Assembly: GCA_002308935.1 (NCBI GenBank) | Contig: DBWN01000035.1 | Span: forward strand, 7,475-33,665 | Direction of reading: 5' to 3' | DNA: 26,191 nt | Origin: Bacteroidales bacterium UBA1237 | Lineage (GTDB): Bacteria; Bacteroidota; Bacteroidia; Bacteroidales; UBA932 | Part shown: in pieces, positions 8,109 through 17,045 of the stretch | Layout of the letters: each line of letters begins with the position of its first letter | Position numbering within the stretch: position 1 is the stretch's first letter | Notes under the pieces: model-generated | Databases searched by the model: none | Told to the model about the DNA's origin: nothing | What the model saw: only the letters and a program-made list of their open reading frames with translations | Translations under genes and position numbers: made by a program

Positions 8109-8124
8109 ATATTTTGTAATTTTG
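8094..8124 (+). promoter_or_regulatory. Promoter of the plus-strand nrnA-to-GH2 gene run
   Basis: TTTA (8094-8097) is followed after 19 bases by TAATTTTG (8117-8124), a full -7 match with one mismatch in the -33 box. The ATG at 8145 is about 20 bases downstream. Its -33 box lies between the two boxes of the opposing promoter, so the two polymerase sites overlap. Confidence 0.6.
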
Positions 8125-8144
8125 CACCCGAAATTAATTCGAGG

Positions 8145-9239
8145 ATGTTTCTTACTGACCGCCCATACTTTCCCGCTCTGGACTGTGCGGACCTTGAGTC
8201 CCTGCACAATCTGATCAGGGAGGCAAAGGTAATCACAACCATATCCCATGTGAGGCCTGACGGCGATGCCGTCGGCAGCAGTTTGGGCGTTTACGGTTAT
8301 CTTGAAAGCATCGGTAAGGATGTGAAGTCTGTTTTCCCCACTTCAATCCCTGACAACCTGCTGTTCGTCCCCAAGAAGGAGAACATCCTGATCCACAGTT
8401 ATGCACAAGAAAGGACGCACAGGAGATTGATGGAGTCTGACCTCATCATCTGTCTGGATTTCAACTCCCCTTCAAGGATTGAAGAAGCCGGACAAAGCTT
8501 GGTCAATTCGCCTGCCAAAAAGGTCCTCATAGACCATCATCTCAATCCGGACAGGGACGCCTTCGACCTGTGCTTCTCTATGACGGAGATATCTTCGGCA
8601 TCGGAACTCGCCTACTATATTCTCCTGCAGATGCCGGAGATTTCGGGAGACGCATCAAAACTGCCGATGTCGAGCCGCAGGGCCCTTATGACCGGCATGA
8701 CTACGGACACGAACAATTTCGCGAATTCGACCTTCCCCTCGACGCTGATGATGGCATCGGACCTCATCGCCAACGGGGTCGACAGGGATGAAATAATAAG
8801 ATGCTACCTCCAGTCTTACAAAGAGACCAGGCTGAGGCTGATGGGAATCATCCTGAAAGACCTCATGAAGATAACTCCTGAAGGGGTTGCTTACTACATC
8901 ATCCCCCACGAGCTTTCGAAAGCATATGACATCAAGGAAGGAGACACTGAAGGCATAGTGAACATGCCCCTTTCCATCGGTAAAGTGCGGATGAGCATAT
9001 CCGTCAAAGAGGAAGGGACATGCTTCAGGATTTCGATAAGGTCGAAGAAGGGTACGAGCGCAAACATGATGGCCCGAAAGTATTTCTCCGGAGGTGGACA
9101 TGAGAATGCCGCCGGGGGCAAGCTGTTCATCGGGAAGGCGCCTACTGAAAAAGATGCCGTCCTATCTGACCCGTCAATGATCGAAGATTACGTGAGGCAG
9201 GCGATCCACGAATTCTTCGGCAAACAATTTGAAGGATAA
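8145..9239 (+). CDS. DHH/DHHA1 phosphoesterase, NrnA-like (oligoribonuclease / pAp phosphatase)
   Basis: A 364-residue cytoplasmic DHH-family phosphoesterase. NrnA-type members degrade nano-RNAs and hydrolyse 3'-phosphoadenosine 5'-phosphate. Metal-binding motifs are in order: HVRPDGDAVGSS with Asp39 and Asp41, an LIICLDFN segment around the next Asp, and the DHH motif at residues 130-132 (IDHHLNPD). The C-terminal DHHA1 domain has GGGHENAAGG starting at residue 316, which binds substrate. Length is close to other NrnA proteins (about 310-350), with a slightly longer N-terminus. The TAA stop overlaps the next ATG (TAATG). It is the first gene of the long plus-strand run. Whether it acts on nano-RNA, pAp or c-di-nucleotide products is not decidable here. 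Confidence 0.88.
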   Translation: MFLTDRPYFPALDCADLESLHNLIREAKVITTISHVRPDGDAVGSSLGVYGYLESIGKDVKSVFPTSIPDNLLFVPKKENILIHSYAQERTHRRLMESDLIICLDFNSPSRIEEAGQSLVNSPAKKVLIDHHLNPDRDAFDLCFSMTEISSASELAYYILLQMPEISGDASKLPMSSRRALMTGMTTDTNNFANSTFPSTLMMASDLIANGVDRDEIIRCYLQSYKETRLRLMGIILKDLMKITPEGVAYYIIPHELSKAYDIKEGDTEGIVNMPLSIGKVRMSISVKEEGTCFRISIRSKKGTSANMMARKYFSGGGHENAAGGKLFIGKAPTEKDAVLSDPSMIEDYVRQAIHEFFGKQFEG

Positions 9240-9808
9240 TGAAAGGCATGAAAGGAATACCGAGAATCTCATTGTTCGCAGCAGCGGTCATTTCGGCCGC
9301 GGCCCTTCTTTCCTGTACCAAGGAGAGCATCAAGACGATGTACTCCACACAGGAGGGATGGATCGAGAGTTTCCTTTCTTCCCAGACCTCTGCGCTTGAG
9401 AACGCACGCATCGTCAGCAACAAAGGTAGCCAGAGACTTGTTGTGTCCGAAGGACAAGGTCAGGAACTTGACAAGGACGGTACGATCTCTTTCTACTACG
9501 CCGGCTATGTCCTCAAGGGTTCCACCATTTCGGCAGCGAACCTGTTCGCCACCAACAACGAGGACATCGCAAAGGCCGCATCATGGAGCACCAACTCCGA
9601 TGACCAGTTCGGAATCCTCACCTTGAACCTTTCTGAAACAGAGCTCGTCGAGGGCCTGAAGAACGGTCTTATGGGGGTCAAGGGAGGCGAAGAATGCTAT
9701 ATCCTTTTTTCAGGCAAATACGGATTCGGAAAGAAGCCCTTAGGCACGATTCCTGCAAATGCAGCATTGGCCTATCACATTTGGGTGGAAAGCACTTCAA
9801 ATGAATAG
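9239..9808 (+). CDS. FKBP-like lipoprotein (small)
   Basis: A 189-residue lipoprotein with signal peptide and lipobox AALLSC, so anchored in the envelope. From about residue 75 it has an FKBP fold pattern: ISFYYAGYVLKGS, then LVEGLKNGLMGVKGGEECYILFSGKYGFG and a closing PANAALAYHIWV strand. The canonical active-site Trp position is Leu in EGLKNGL and the usual GxxFDSS segment is changed, so isomerase activity may be reduced; a chaperone-like role is possible. The ATG overlaps the nrnA-like stop by one base. A second FKBP-like lipoprotein follows directly, suggesting they work together. Confidence 0.85.
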   Translation: MKGMKGIPRISLFAAAVISAAALLSCTKESIKTMYSTQEGWIESFLSSQTSALENARIVSNKGSQRLVVSEGQGQELDKDGTISFYYAGYVLKGSTISAANLFATNNEDIAKAASWSTNSDDQFGILTLNLSETELVEGLKNGLMGVKGGEECYILFSGKYGFGKKPLGTIPANAALAYHIWVESTSNE

Positions 9809-9839
9809 ACTGGCATACAGATACGATTACAAGAGTTTT

Positions 9840-10874
9840 ATGAAAATATTGAGAAAGACAATCATCATTCCCCTGCTCGCGGTCCTTGCCGCGGGTTGTG
9901 CCAAGGAAGTCGCCACCTCCACAAATCTGCTGGAGGAAGAGTATATAGAGGCATGGCTGAAGTCCAACTATCCGAATGCCACCAAATCAGGTACCGGAAT
10001 CTACATTCTTGACGACCAGCCCGGTTCCGGCGCCGCTTACAATGCGGAATCCTACGTCCATGTCGACTTCACGACCAAGGACATTGACGGCACGATAATA
10101 TCCACCACAGACGTAGAAACCAGCAAGAGACTGGGTACTTACACCAAGGGGAACTACTATGGACCGAAAATCTGGCAGATTTCCAAGACGACCATACCCG
10201 TCGGAGTAGAGGATCTTCTTTCCGGAATGAAAGTGGGCGGAACAAGGACCGCGCTCGTTCCTTCCTGGCTCACTACCCTCAACCGCTACAAGAAGGAGTC
10301 CGACTACATGAAGAAGGCTTCTGGAAGCTCCACCACGATATACACGGTTACCCTCAGGGATGTTATCTCAGATATCCAGAAATGGGAACTTGACTCACTT
10401 GCATCATACGCAAGGAACAATTACGGCCTTGCCCCGGCTGATACAATAAGGAGGGGATTCTATTACAAGCAGACAACCAAGCCCGTAAAAGAAAAGACCT
10501 TCCCCAACGACACTTCGTTCTACATCAATTACATCGGAAGGCTGCTTGACGGAACGGTTTTCGACACCAGCATCGCTGATTCCGCCAAGTTCTACGGGAT
10601 ATATTCAGCCAGCAAGACATACGGTCCGGTGAAGATCTCCTGGGCTGAAGACGTCGTCGATATCAAGATGACAGTCGAAACCTCATCTTCGGCCTCGAAT
10701 TCAAGCACCCCGGTCGGCGGATTCCAATATACTCTTTGGGAACTTTCCGGAACATATGAGAAAGGTACCGGCCTTTTCTGGTCTCCGCTCGGATATTCAA
10801 CAAGCGGAAGCGGAAACACGATCCCTCCCTTCAGTCCCTTGAGATTTGATATAGAGATGGTCAACAAGAACTGA
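9840..10874 (+). CDS. Two-domain FKBP-like lipoprotein
   Basis: I chose the ATG at 9840 because it gives a clean lipoprotein signal (MKILRKTIIIPLLAVLAAGC, Cys20); an upstream ATG at 9759 would overlap the previous gene and add an unlikely leader. The 344-residue product appears to hold two FKBP-like domains. The first, about 55-190, includes YVHVDFTTKDIDGT and VGVEDLLSGMKVGGTRTALVPSWL. The second, about 215-343, has FYINYIGRLLDGTVFDTS and ends NTIPPFSPLRFDIEMV. The second keeps the GTVFDTS segment typical of FKBPs, but a Ser-rich insertion interrupts it. It is likely a periplasm-facing folding factor; catalytic activity is uncertain. It follows the smaller FKBP-like gene by 31 bases. Confidence 0.83.
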   Translation: MKILRKTIIIPLLAVLAAGCAKEVATSTNLLEEEYIEAWLKSNYPNATKSGTGIYILDDQPGSGAAYNAESYVHVDFTTKDIDGTIISTTDVETSKRLGTYTKGNYYGPKIWQISKTTIPVGVEDLLSGMKVGGTRTALVPSWLTTLNRYKKESDYMKKASGSSTTIYTVTLRDVISDIQKWELDSLASYARNNYGLAPADTIRRGFYYKQTTKPVKEKTFPNDTSFYINYIGRLLDGTVFDTSIADSAKFYGIYSASKTYGPVKISWAEDVVDIKMTVETSSSASNSSTPVGGFQYTLWELSGTYEKGTGLFWSPLGYSTSGSGNTIPPFSPLRFDIEMVNKN

Positions 10875-10926
10875 TTCACAGGTTCCGATAGTTCAGCGCT
10901 AACGGAAAAAAGAAACCCCACACCTT

Positions 10927-12324
10927 ATGGCCACTGGAGCGATTCCGACAGAATTAGGTACAAAGAAAGTAAGCACTTTGCTTAAGGAGTATGCAGTCCC
11001 TGGCATTATCGCCATGACTGCATCTTCGTTATATAATATGGTCGACAGCATCTACATCGGACACATCAAGGATGTAGGTTCATACGCCATTTCAGGCCTG
11101 GCTGTCACCTTCCCCATCATGAATCTTTCCGCCGCCCTCGGAACCCTTGTAGGTATCGGAGCGGCCACAATGATATCCGTCCTGCTGGGACAGAAGAACT
11201 ATCAGGCAGCCAACAAGGTCCTCGCCAATGAGGTCACCCTGAATACCATCATCGGACTCATTTTCACGATCGTGACCCTTTCCTTCCTGGACCCGATCCT
11301 CATGTTCTTCGGAGCCAGCGAGAACACCCTTCCTTTCGCAAGGGACTACATGACGATCATCCTGCTCGGTAATATCTTCACCCACCTGTACTTCGGGCTC
11401 AACAGTGTCATCCGTTCATCAGGCAACCCGAAGCTCGCGATGGGCCTTACCCTGTTCACTGTCATCTCGAACAGCATACTGGATCCGATATTCATCTTCG
11501 GTCTTGGAATGGGCATAAGGGGCGCTGCTATGGCGACTGTCATATGCCAGTTGATGGCTCTTATCTACTCGCTGTGGTATTTCATGGACAAGAAGAAATT
11601 CCTCCACCTCCCGAAGAGTTTCTTCGCGTACGACCACAGGATCGCGAAAGATTCCCTCGCTATCGGAATGGGTCCTTTCCTGATGAATGCGGCCTCCTGC
11701 ATAGTCGCCCTATTCATCAACCAGCAGCTCAAAAAGTACGGCGGAGACCTTTCAATCGGTGCTTATGGAATAATCAACCGGCTGACATTCCTGTTCATCA
11801 TGATCAATGTCGGGCTGAACCAGGGAATGCAGCCTATAGCCGGATATAACTTCGGGGCACGGCAGTATTCAAGGGTGAAGGATGTATACATTCTGACCGC
11901 CAAATGGGCGACCCTGGTCTCAATAGTCGGGTTCATAATTTCGGAGGCCTTTCCTGGAATTGCCGTATCCATATTCACTAATGACCCTGAACTCAAGACG
12001 ATAGCCACCAAGGGCTTGAGGCTGATGAACATCGTATTCCCTCTGGTCGGGTTCCAGATGATAACTACGAACCTGTTCCAGTGTCTTGGTATGGTCAACA
12101 AGTCCATCATCCTGTCTCTTTCAAGGCAGCTCCTTTTCCTCGTCCCTTGCATTTATCTTCTTCCTGTATGGCTCGGAGTCAATGGAGTATGGGTGAGTTT
12201 CCCCATATCCGATACTCTCTCAGTCATACTCACATCAATACTGATGCTGAATCTTCTGAAGAAGCTCAGGACCCTCAATGACGGGGATGATCCCACTATC
12301 CTTGGCAGCACGATGCAAAGCTGA
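10927..12324 (+). CDS. MATE family efflux transporter
   Basis: A 465-residue inner-membrane protein with about 12 hydrophobic helices in two similar halves, as in MATE (MatE) transporters that export drugs or metabolites in exchange for Na+ or H+. The N-terminal half begins LKEYAVPGIIAMTASSLYNMVDSIYIGH, a segment diagnostic for the family. Near residue 300 there is NQGMQPIAGYNFGARQYSRV, the matching signature of the second half. Length fits the usual 440-470. The substrate is unknown; the sequence looks nearer MepA/DinF-type than NorM-type. No promoter is seen in the 52-base gap before it, so it is probably co-transcribed with the FKBP genes. Confidence 0.92.
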   Translation: MATGAIPTELGTKKVSTLLKEYAVPGIIAMTASSLYNMVDSIYIGHIKDVGSYAISGLAVTFPIMNLSAALGTLVGIGAATMISVLLGQKNYQAANKVLANEVTLNTIIGLIFTIVTLSFLDPILMFFGASENTLPFARDYMTIILLGNIFTHLYFGLNSVIRSSGNPKLAMGLTLFTVISNSILDPIFIFGLGMGIRGAAMATVICQLMALIYSLWYFMDKKKFLHLPKSFFAYDHRIAKDSLAIGMGPFLMNAASCIVALFINQQLKKYGGDLSIGAYGIINRLTFLFIMINVGLNQGMQPIAGYNFGARQYSRVKDVYILTAKWATLVSIVGFIISEAFPGIAVSIFTNDPELKTIATKGLRLMNIVFPLVGFQMITTNLFQCLGMVNKSIILSLSRQLLFLVPCIYLLPVWLGVNGVWVSFPISDTLSVILTSILMLNLLKKLRTLNDGDDPTILGSTMQS

Positions 12325-12356
12325 TACACCTTTCACAACATAAAACCAAATTCCCC

Positions 12357-12965
12357 ATGAACCACATAATCATAAACATCGGAAGACAGTTCGGAAGCGG
12401 CGGACGTCAAGTCGCCATGGAACTGGGACGAAGGCTCGGAATGAACACCTACGACAACGAGCTCATCACAAAGGCCGCAGAGCAGAGCGGATTCAGCAAG
12501 GAACTCTTCGTCCGCAGTGACGAAAAGAGGAGCGTATTCTCCATGTCCAGCTTCTTCACATCCGGGAATTTCAACATCCAGCACAGCTACATCAACGATG
12601 ATGACCTGTTCAAGATACAGAGTGATGTGATCAAGGACACGGCCAGCAAAGAGTCAGCCATATTCATCGGCAGATGCTCAGACTATATCCTGAGGGATCT
12701 GGACTGCTGCATCGATGTATTCATATCCTGCCCTCTTGAAATCAGAGCCAAGAGAGTCGCCGAAAGGGAAGGAATCACCCCCGAAGAGGCCGAAGCCCTC
12801 TGCATCAAGAAGGACCGCACAAGGGCGACCTATTACAACTACTTCACCTTTGGTGAATGGGGTGTGGCTTCAAACTACGATCTGTGCCTTGATTCTTCCG
12901 TACTCGGGATAGACGGTACGGCAGACATCATCATGGAGTTCGCCAAGAAGAAAGGATTGCTTTAA
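12357..12965 (+). CDS. Cytidylate kinase-like family protein
   Basis: A 202-residue P-loop kinase resembling the cytidylate kinase-like family, which is distinct from the canonical Cmk. The N-terminus has IINIGRQFGSGGRQVA (about residues 5-20), where the usual GxxxxGK[S/T] Lys is replaced by Arg, as is common in this family. The middle IFIGRCSDYIL and the Arg-rich EIRAKRVAEREGIT are the expected kinase lid-type elements, and KKDRTRATYYNYF follows. No signal peptide, so cytoplasmic. The substrate is unknown and need not be CMP. It lies between a MATE transporter and a beta-lactamase-like gene, with no promoter seen in the 32-base gap. Confidence 0.88.
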   Translation: MNHIIINIGRQFGSGGRQVAMELGRRLGMNTYDNELITKAAEQSGFSKELFVRSDEKRSVFSMSSFFTSGNFNIQHSYINDDDLFKIQSDVIKDTASKESAIFIGRCSDYILRDLDCCIDVFISCPLEIRAKRVAEREGITPEEAEALCIKKDRTRATYYNYFTFGEWGVASNYDLCLDSSVLGIDGTADIIMEFAKKKGLL

Positions 12966-13015
12966 GAGAATCCTTGGACGTACTGCACCAAGTAACCATT
13001 CAAGTTTCAAGGAAC

Positions 13016-14446
13016 ATGACCAGTAGAGCGCTCCGGTTTGCCGCTGCCGTATCTATCTGCCTGATGATGACCGTCACGACGGCATGCGGGCAGAAGGAGA
13101 CTTATGTCGACACACGTAAACCCGTTAAACTGAATGATGTTCTGACAAACGAGATGTCCGACACTTCTTCCCTTGCAGGACTTGACAGCCAGGTCCGCAA
13201 GTACATGCAGGAGTGGAGGATGCAGGGCGCGCAGCTGACGATAATAAAGAACGACTCGCTAGTCTACGCAAAAGGGTACGGGTGGGCTGACAAAGAGAAG
13301 AAAGTGGAGATGAAGCCGACCCACATCATGAGACTGGCTTCGGTATCAAAGCTCATAACAGCTATCGGTATCATGGTAATGCAGGAGCAGGGGCTTCTGT
13401 CTTTGAAGGACACCGTTTTCGGGGACAGAGGCATCTTGTGTGACAGCGTGTATACCAAAGCCATCAAGGACAAGAACATTTTCAGGATCACCGTAGAAGA
13501 CCTTTTGAGGCACAAGGGAGGATTCACAACCAGGGCTGGAGACCCGATGTTCTCCACCCGTACGATAATGAGGCAGAACCACCTTAAAACACCTCCGGAC
13601 CATGAGACTCTCGTCAAGATAGTTCTGGGCAGAAATCTGGACTTCATTCCCGGAACAAGCCAGTACTACTCCAATTTCGGATACCTGCTTCTCAGCATGA
13701 TCATCGAGAAAGTCTCCGGAGAAAGTTACGAGAAATGGATCCAGAAGAATGTGCTGAAGCCTGCCCATTGCAATGATTTTCACATAGCGGAGAACTACTA
13801 CAAGGACAAATACAAGAACGAGGTCCGCTACTACGTGCCCTCCAATGAGCCCACCGTCAGCGAATACAACAACAGCGGGAAGCAGGTAGTACGGTGCTAT
13901 GGAGGAAACGACATCCACGCCCTTTCCGGAGCCGGGGCCTGGGTGGCCTCCACTCCCGAACTTGCAAGGCTCATCGCCTCGATCGATGTCCGCAGGTCCG
14001 TCAGCGACATAATCAACCGCGAAAGCATCCACCAGATGGTGCAGTATTTCGACCCGGACACATATTCACTGGGATGGAACGACACCGATCCACAGAAGGG
14101 CTGGAAAAGGACCGGCACCTTCTCAGGGACCACCGCACTCATAATGTATTATCCGGATGGTGAATGTTGGATATTCGCATCGAACACCAGCACCTGGAAA
14201 GGTCCCAGTCATGCCACTTACACGGGAGAACTTTTCAGAGAACTGAGGCGCACCTACAGCGATCTTCTGCCGAAGAGAGACCTTTTCTTCGAGGATGACG
14301 GGAGCTATACCCCGGAGGTCAACGACACCAAGAAGAAAAGGATCGAACCTCCCATGGAAAGAGTGTACTCCATGCAAGAAATATCCCTCGGGAAATTCGA
14401 GCCGAAGGATGAGGACAAAGGCGGAAAGAAACGCCGCCGCAAATAA
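13016..14446 (+). CDS. Class C beta-lactamase-like serine hydrolase, lipoprotein
   Basis: A 476-residue penicillin-binding/AmpC-fold serine hydrolase. Many such proteins are esterases or peptidases rather than antibiotic-degrading enzymes. The start is the ATG at 13016, which yields a signal peptide with lipobox TTAC (Cys24); a TTG at 12974 is possible but unlikely. Motif one is SVSK with nucleophile Ser109 and Lys112, motif two is YSN at 218-220 (or YYSN), and motif three is TGTFSG near residue 366. These fit the family. The C-terminal tail after residue 440 is charged and Lys/Arg-rich (ending GGKKRRRK) and adds nothing recognisable. The GH2 gene follows after 11 bases, so co-transcription is likely; the pair may act on cell wall or glycan esters. 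Confidence 0.9.
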   Translation: MTSRALRFAAAVSICLMMTVTTACGQKETYVDTRKPVKLNDVLTNEMSDTSSLAGLDSQVRKYMQEWRMQGAQLTIIKNDSLVYAKGYGWADKEKKVEMKPTHIMRLASVSKLITAIGIMVMQEQGLLSLKDTVFGDRGILCDSVYTKAIKDKNIFRITVEDLLRHKGGFTTRAGDPMFSTRTIMRQNHLKTPPDHETLVKIVLGRNLDFIPGTSQYYSNFGYLLLSMIIEKVSGESYEKWIQKNVLKPAHCNDFHIAENYYKDKYKNEVRYYVPSNEPTVSEYNNSGKQVVRCYGGNDIHALSGAGAWVASTPELARLIASIDVRRSVSDIINRESIHQMVQYFDPDTYSLGWNDTDPQKGWKRTGTFSGTTALIMYYPDGECWIFASNTSTWKGPSHATYTGELFRELRRTYSDLLPKRDLFFEDDGSYTPEVNDTKKKRIEPPMERVYSMQEISLGKFEPKDEDKGGKKRRRK

Positions 14447-14457
14447 CCATCTCCGCC

Positions 14458-17031
14458 ATGCGACGACTGCTGGTCTTATTGGCCGTACTGTTGTCCGTTC
14501 TGCCATCTCACGGCAGGAGGATCCAACGGGAAGTGATTGACCTTTCCGGGGCATGGGAGTTCGCCCTTGACCCTTCCGGGACACTCAACCAAAGGTTCCA
14601 GACAAATGAGACCGTACACCTTCCCGGGACCACCGACACCAATCTCAAAGGGCAGGAATGCACTGACTTCACCCTCACCAGCCACCTTTCCAGACGTTTC
14701 TCATATACCGGAGCGGCTTGGTACAGAAGAGATTTCAAAGTCCCCCGAAGGCTCAAAGACGTACCGTTGGTACTCACTCTTGAAAGAAGCAAATGCACTG
14801 AAGTCTACATAGACGGTATCAAAGCCGGGGAATGCAATGACATTTCCACCGCCCAGAAGTACAGTATCCCTCCACTTTCCAAAGGGATCCACACAGTAGC
14901 TGTGAAAGTCGACAACGGCGGAGGCGTTCCTCCGCAAGTCATCAGCAGTTCCCACATGTATTCCGAGGACACCCAAACCAACTGGAACGGAATCATAGGT
15001 GTGATAGCGATCAGCTCTGAAAGGATCTCCCCTGAAAAGAAAGAAATCCGCTCTTCCATGTCACGTCTCACGATAAATGACGGGCATTTCTCCTATAACG
15101 GGAAGAGGGAATTCCTTAGAGGCAGGCACGATGCATGCGTTTTTCCGTTGACCGGCCATACCCCCATGGACTATCCCTCGTGGAAGGAATACTTCAGCAT
15201 ATGCAAGCGGTACGGTCTGAACCATGTCCGGTTCCATTCCTGGTGCCCTCCTGAAGAATGCTTCCGTGCCGCTGACGACGAAGGGATCCACTTGCAGCCC
15301 GAACTCCCCTTCTGGGGCACTCTGGACGTGAAAGACACCTCACTTGTCAATTTCCTTCTGAAAGAAGGCAAAAACATCCTGAAAGAATATTCCCGCCACC
15401 CTTCGTTCAGCCTGTTTTCTCTCGGCAATGAGCTGTGGGGCGACAAGGACCTCATGAAAGAAATGATCCGCCAATTCAGGGAAGTCGCCCCTGACGTTCT
15501 TTTCACAAACGGGACGAACGCTTTCCTCGGATACGAAGGATACGTGGAAGGAACTGATTTCATGGCCACTTGCCGGGTCGGTGGCGAAGCCTACGGGGAA
15601 TACGGCACCCATACAAGAAGTTCTTTCTCTTTCGCTGATGCCGCTGACGGAGGAATCCTGAACCATTTCCCGCCTTCTTCTTCCAGGGATTTCAGCCAAG
15701 CGATAAAGGCATCCCCCGTTCCGGTCATCTCCCATGAGAGCGGGCAGTTCCAGACCTACCCTGACTACAGCGAAATCGACAAATATACCGGAGTGCTTGC
15801 ACCCTATAACCTGCAAGTATTCAGACGAAGGTTGGATGAGAAAGGTCTCGGCGGCATGGACAAGGACTTCAGGAAAGCTTCCGGAGCCCTGTCTGCCCTT
15901 CTTTACAAAGCGGACATCGAAATGTGCCTTAGGACAGAAGACCTGGGAGGATTCCAGCTGCTGGACCTTCAGGATTATCCGGGTCAGGGATCGGCGTACG
16001 TAGGCATCCTGGACGCCTTCATGGACGACAAAGGCATAGCGCCGCCACAATGGTGGAGACAGTTCTGTTCCCCGGTTGTCCCTCTCGCCATCATGGACAA
16101 GTTCTGCTGGGACTCTTCCGAAGAGTTCTCTTGCGAAGCCAAGATCGCCAATTACTCAGGAAAGGACTTGGGAGGAAAAGAACTCAGATGGGCTCTTACA
16201 GTTGACGGGGAACCGGCACCTTTCAAGGAAGGCACCTTGCGGTGTCCTAATGGTGAAGGTCTGCTTGAAGCGGGATCATTCACTGCGCCACTAGGTGGCA
16301 TCATGACTCCTGTGAAAGCCACGCTGTCTCTTCACGTTCCGGGAACAGAAGCGCTCAACACATGGGACATATGGATATTCCATCACATCGGTAGCCCTGC
16401 TGTTGGGGAAGGAATAACCATAGCCGAAGACATTACTCCGGATGTGATGAGGGCACTCGAGAACGGCGAGAGCGTACTCTACATGCCTTCACAGGACAAC
16501 ATTCCCGAGTCCACTGTAGGCGGACTTTTCCAGACAGATTACTGGAACTACAGGATGTTCAAGACCATCTGCGAAGACAACGGGAAGCCTGTTTCTCCGG
16601 GGACTTTGGGACTGCTCATAGACGAAAAGCATCCTCTCTTCCTCAAGTTCCCTACCTCCAACCACTCCTCATGGCAATGGTTCCCCATGGTGAAAGAAAG
16701 TCACCCGCTCATCATTGACGGGATGGAAGGACTGGAGCCCATCGTCAGGGTCATAGATAATATCGAAAGAAACCATTCTCTTGCGCTTGTCTTCGAAGCC
16801 CGTGTGGGAAACGGGAGGATTCTCGTCTGCATGAGTGATCTGGAAAAGGTTATAAGAGAGGACAATCCTCCGGTTGAAGCGCTGGATTTCCATTCCGCAC
16901 TTCTCGATTATATGCATTCCCCACAGTTCTCTCCGTCATATTCCATGAGCATTGAGGATCTCCTTCTTTTGACCGGTAGAATGCCTGTTGAAAGGGAGAT
17001 AGGCAGGCTCGGGAACATTTCATACGAATAG
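14458..17031 (+). CDS. Large GH2-like glycosidase with C-terminal glutamine-amidotransferase-like domain
   Basis: An 857-residue secreted enzyme with a type I signal peptide (MRRLLVLLAVLLSVLPSHG). A GH2 sugar-binding domain spans about 25-190. The TIM barrel follows almost directly (about 200-510), so the usual Ig-like domain seems short or absent at this point. The acid/base is Glu325 in LGNELWG and the nucleophile is Glu427 in ISHESGQF; the EIDKYTG after it is a motif I associate with a Bacteroidetes GH2 subgroup. A beta-sandwich (about 545-640) and a C-terminal domain resembling the glutamine-amidotransferase/trimerisation fold (about 655-835, including DEKHPLFLKFPT and HSSWQWFP) follow. 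The substrate is unknown. It closes the long plus-strand run; no hairpin terminator follows. Confidence 0.88.
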   Translation: MRRLLVLLAVLLSVLPSHGRRIQREVIDLSGAWEFALDPSGTLNQRFQTNETVHLPGTTDTNLKGQECTDFTLTSHLSRRFSYTGAAWYRRDFKVPRRLKDVPLVLTLERSKCTEVYIDGIKAGECNDISTAQKYSIPPLSKGIHTVAVKVDNGGGVPPQVISSSHMYSEDTQTNWNGIIGVIAISSERISPEKKEIRSSMSRLTINDGHFSYNGKREFLRGRHDACVFPLTGHTPMDYPSWKEYFSICKRYGLNHVRFHSWCPPEECFRAADDEGIHLQPELPFWGTLDVKDTSLVNFLLKEGKNILKEYSRHPSFSLFSLGNELWGDKDLMKEMIRQFREVAPDVLFTNGTNAFLGYEGYVEGTDFMATCRVGGEAYGEYGTHTRSSFSFADAADGGILNHFPPSSSRDFSQAIKASPVPVISHESGQFQTYPDYSEIDKYTGVLAPYNLQVFRRRLDEKGLGGMDKDFRKASGALSALLYKADIEMCLRTEDLGGFQLLDLQDYPGQGSAYVGILDAFMDDKGIAPPQWWRQFCSPVVPLAIMDKFCWDSSEEFSCEAKIANYSGKDLGGKELRWALTVDGEPAPFKEGTLRCPNGEGLLEAGSFTAPLGGIMTPVKATLSLHVPGTEALNTWDIWIFHHIGSPAVGEGITIAEDITPDVMRALENGESVLYMPSQDNIPESTVGGLFQTDYWNYRMFKTICEDNGKPVSPGTLGLLIDEKHPLFLKFPTSNHSSWQWFPMVKESHPLIIDGMEGLEPIVRVIDNIERNHSLALVFEARVGNGRILVCMSDLEKVIREDNPPVEALDFHSALLDYMHSPQFSPSYSMSIEDLLLLTGRMPVEREIGRLGNISYE

Positions 17032-17045
17032 GGCGCCCTTCCTTC

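Noticed and set aside
9759..9839. Longer start for the two-domain FKBP-like lipoprotein
   Set aside because: It would overlap the previous gene by 50 bases and bury the lipoprotein signal peptide that begins at 9840.
13346..14032. 228-codon minus-strand frame inside the beta-lactamase-like gene
   Set aside because: The plus strand carries all three serine-hydrolase motifs; the minus frame shows no domain.
15340..16050. 236-codon minus-strand frame inside the second GH2 gene
   Set aside because: The opposite strand encodes a clear GH2 barrel with both catalytic Glu residues; the frame has no recognisable motif.
17030..17039. Perfect palindrome AGGGCGCCCT at the end of the second GH2 gene
   Set aside because: It overlaps the stop codon, has no loop and no T-run after it, so it is not a terminator; a 10-base palindrome of this kind can occur by chance.
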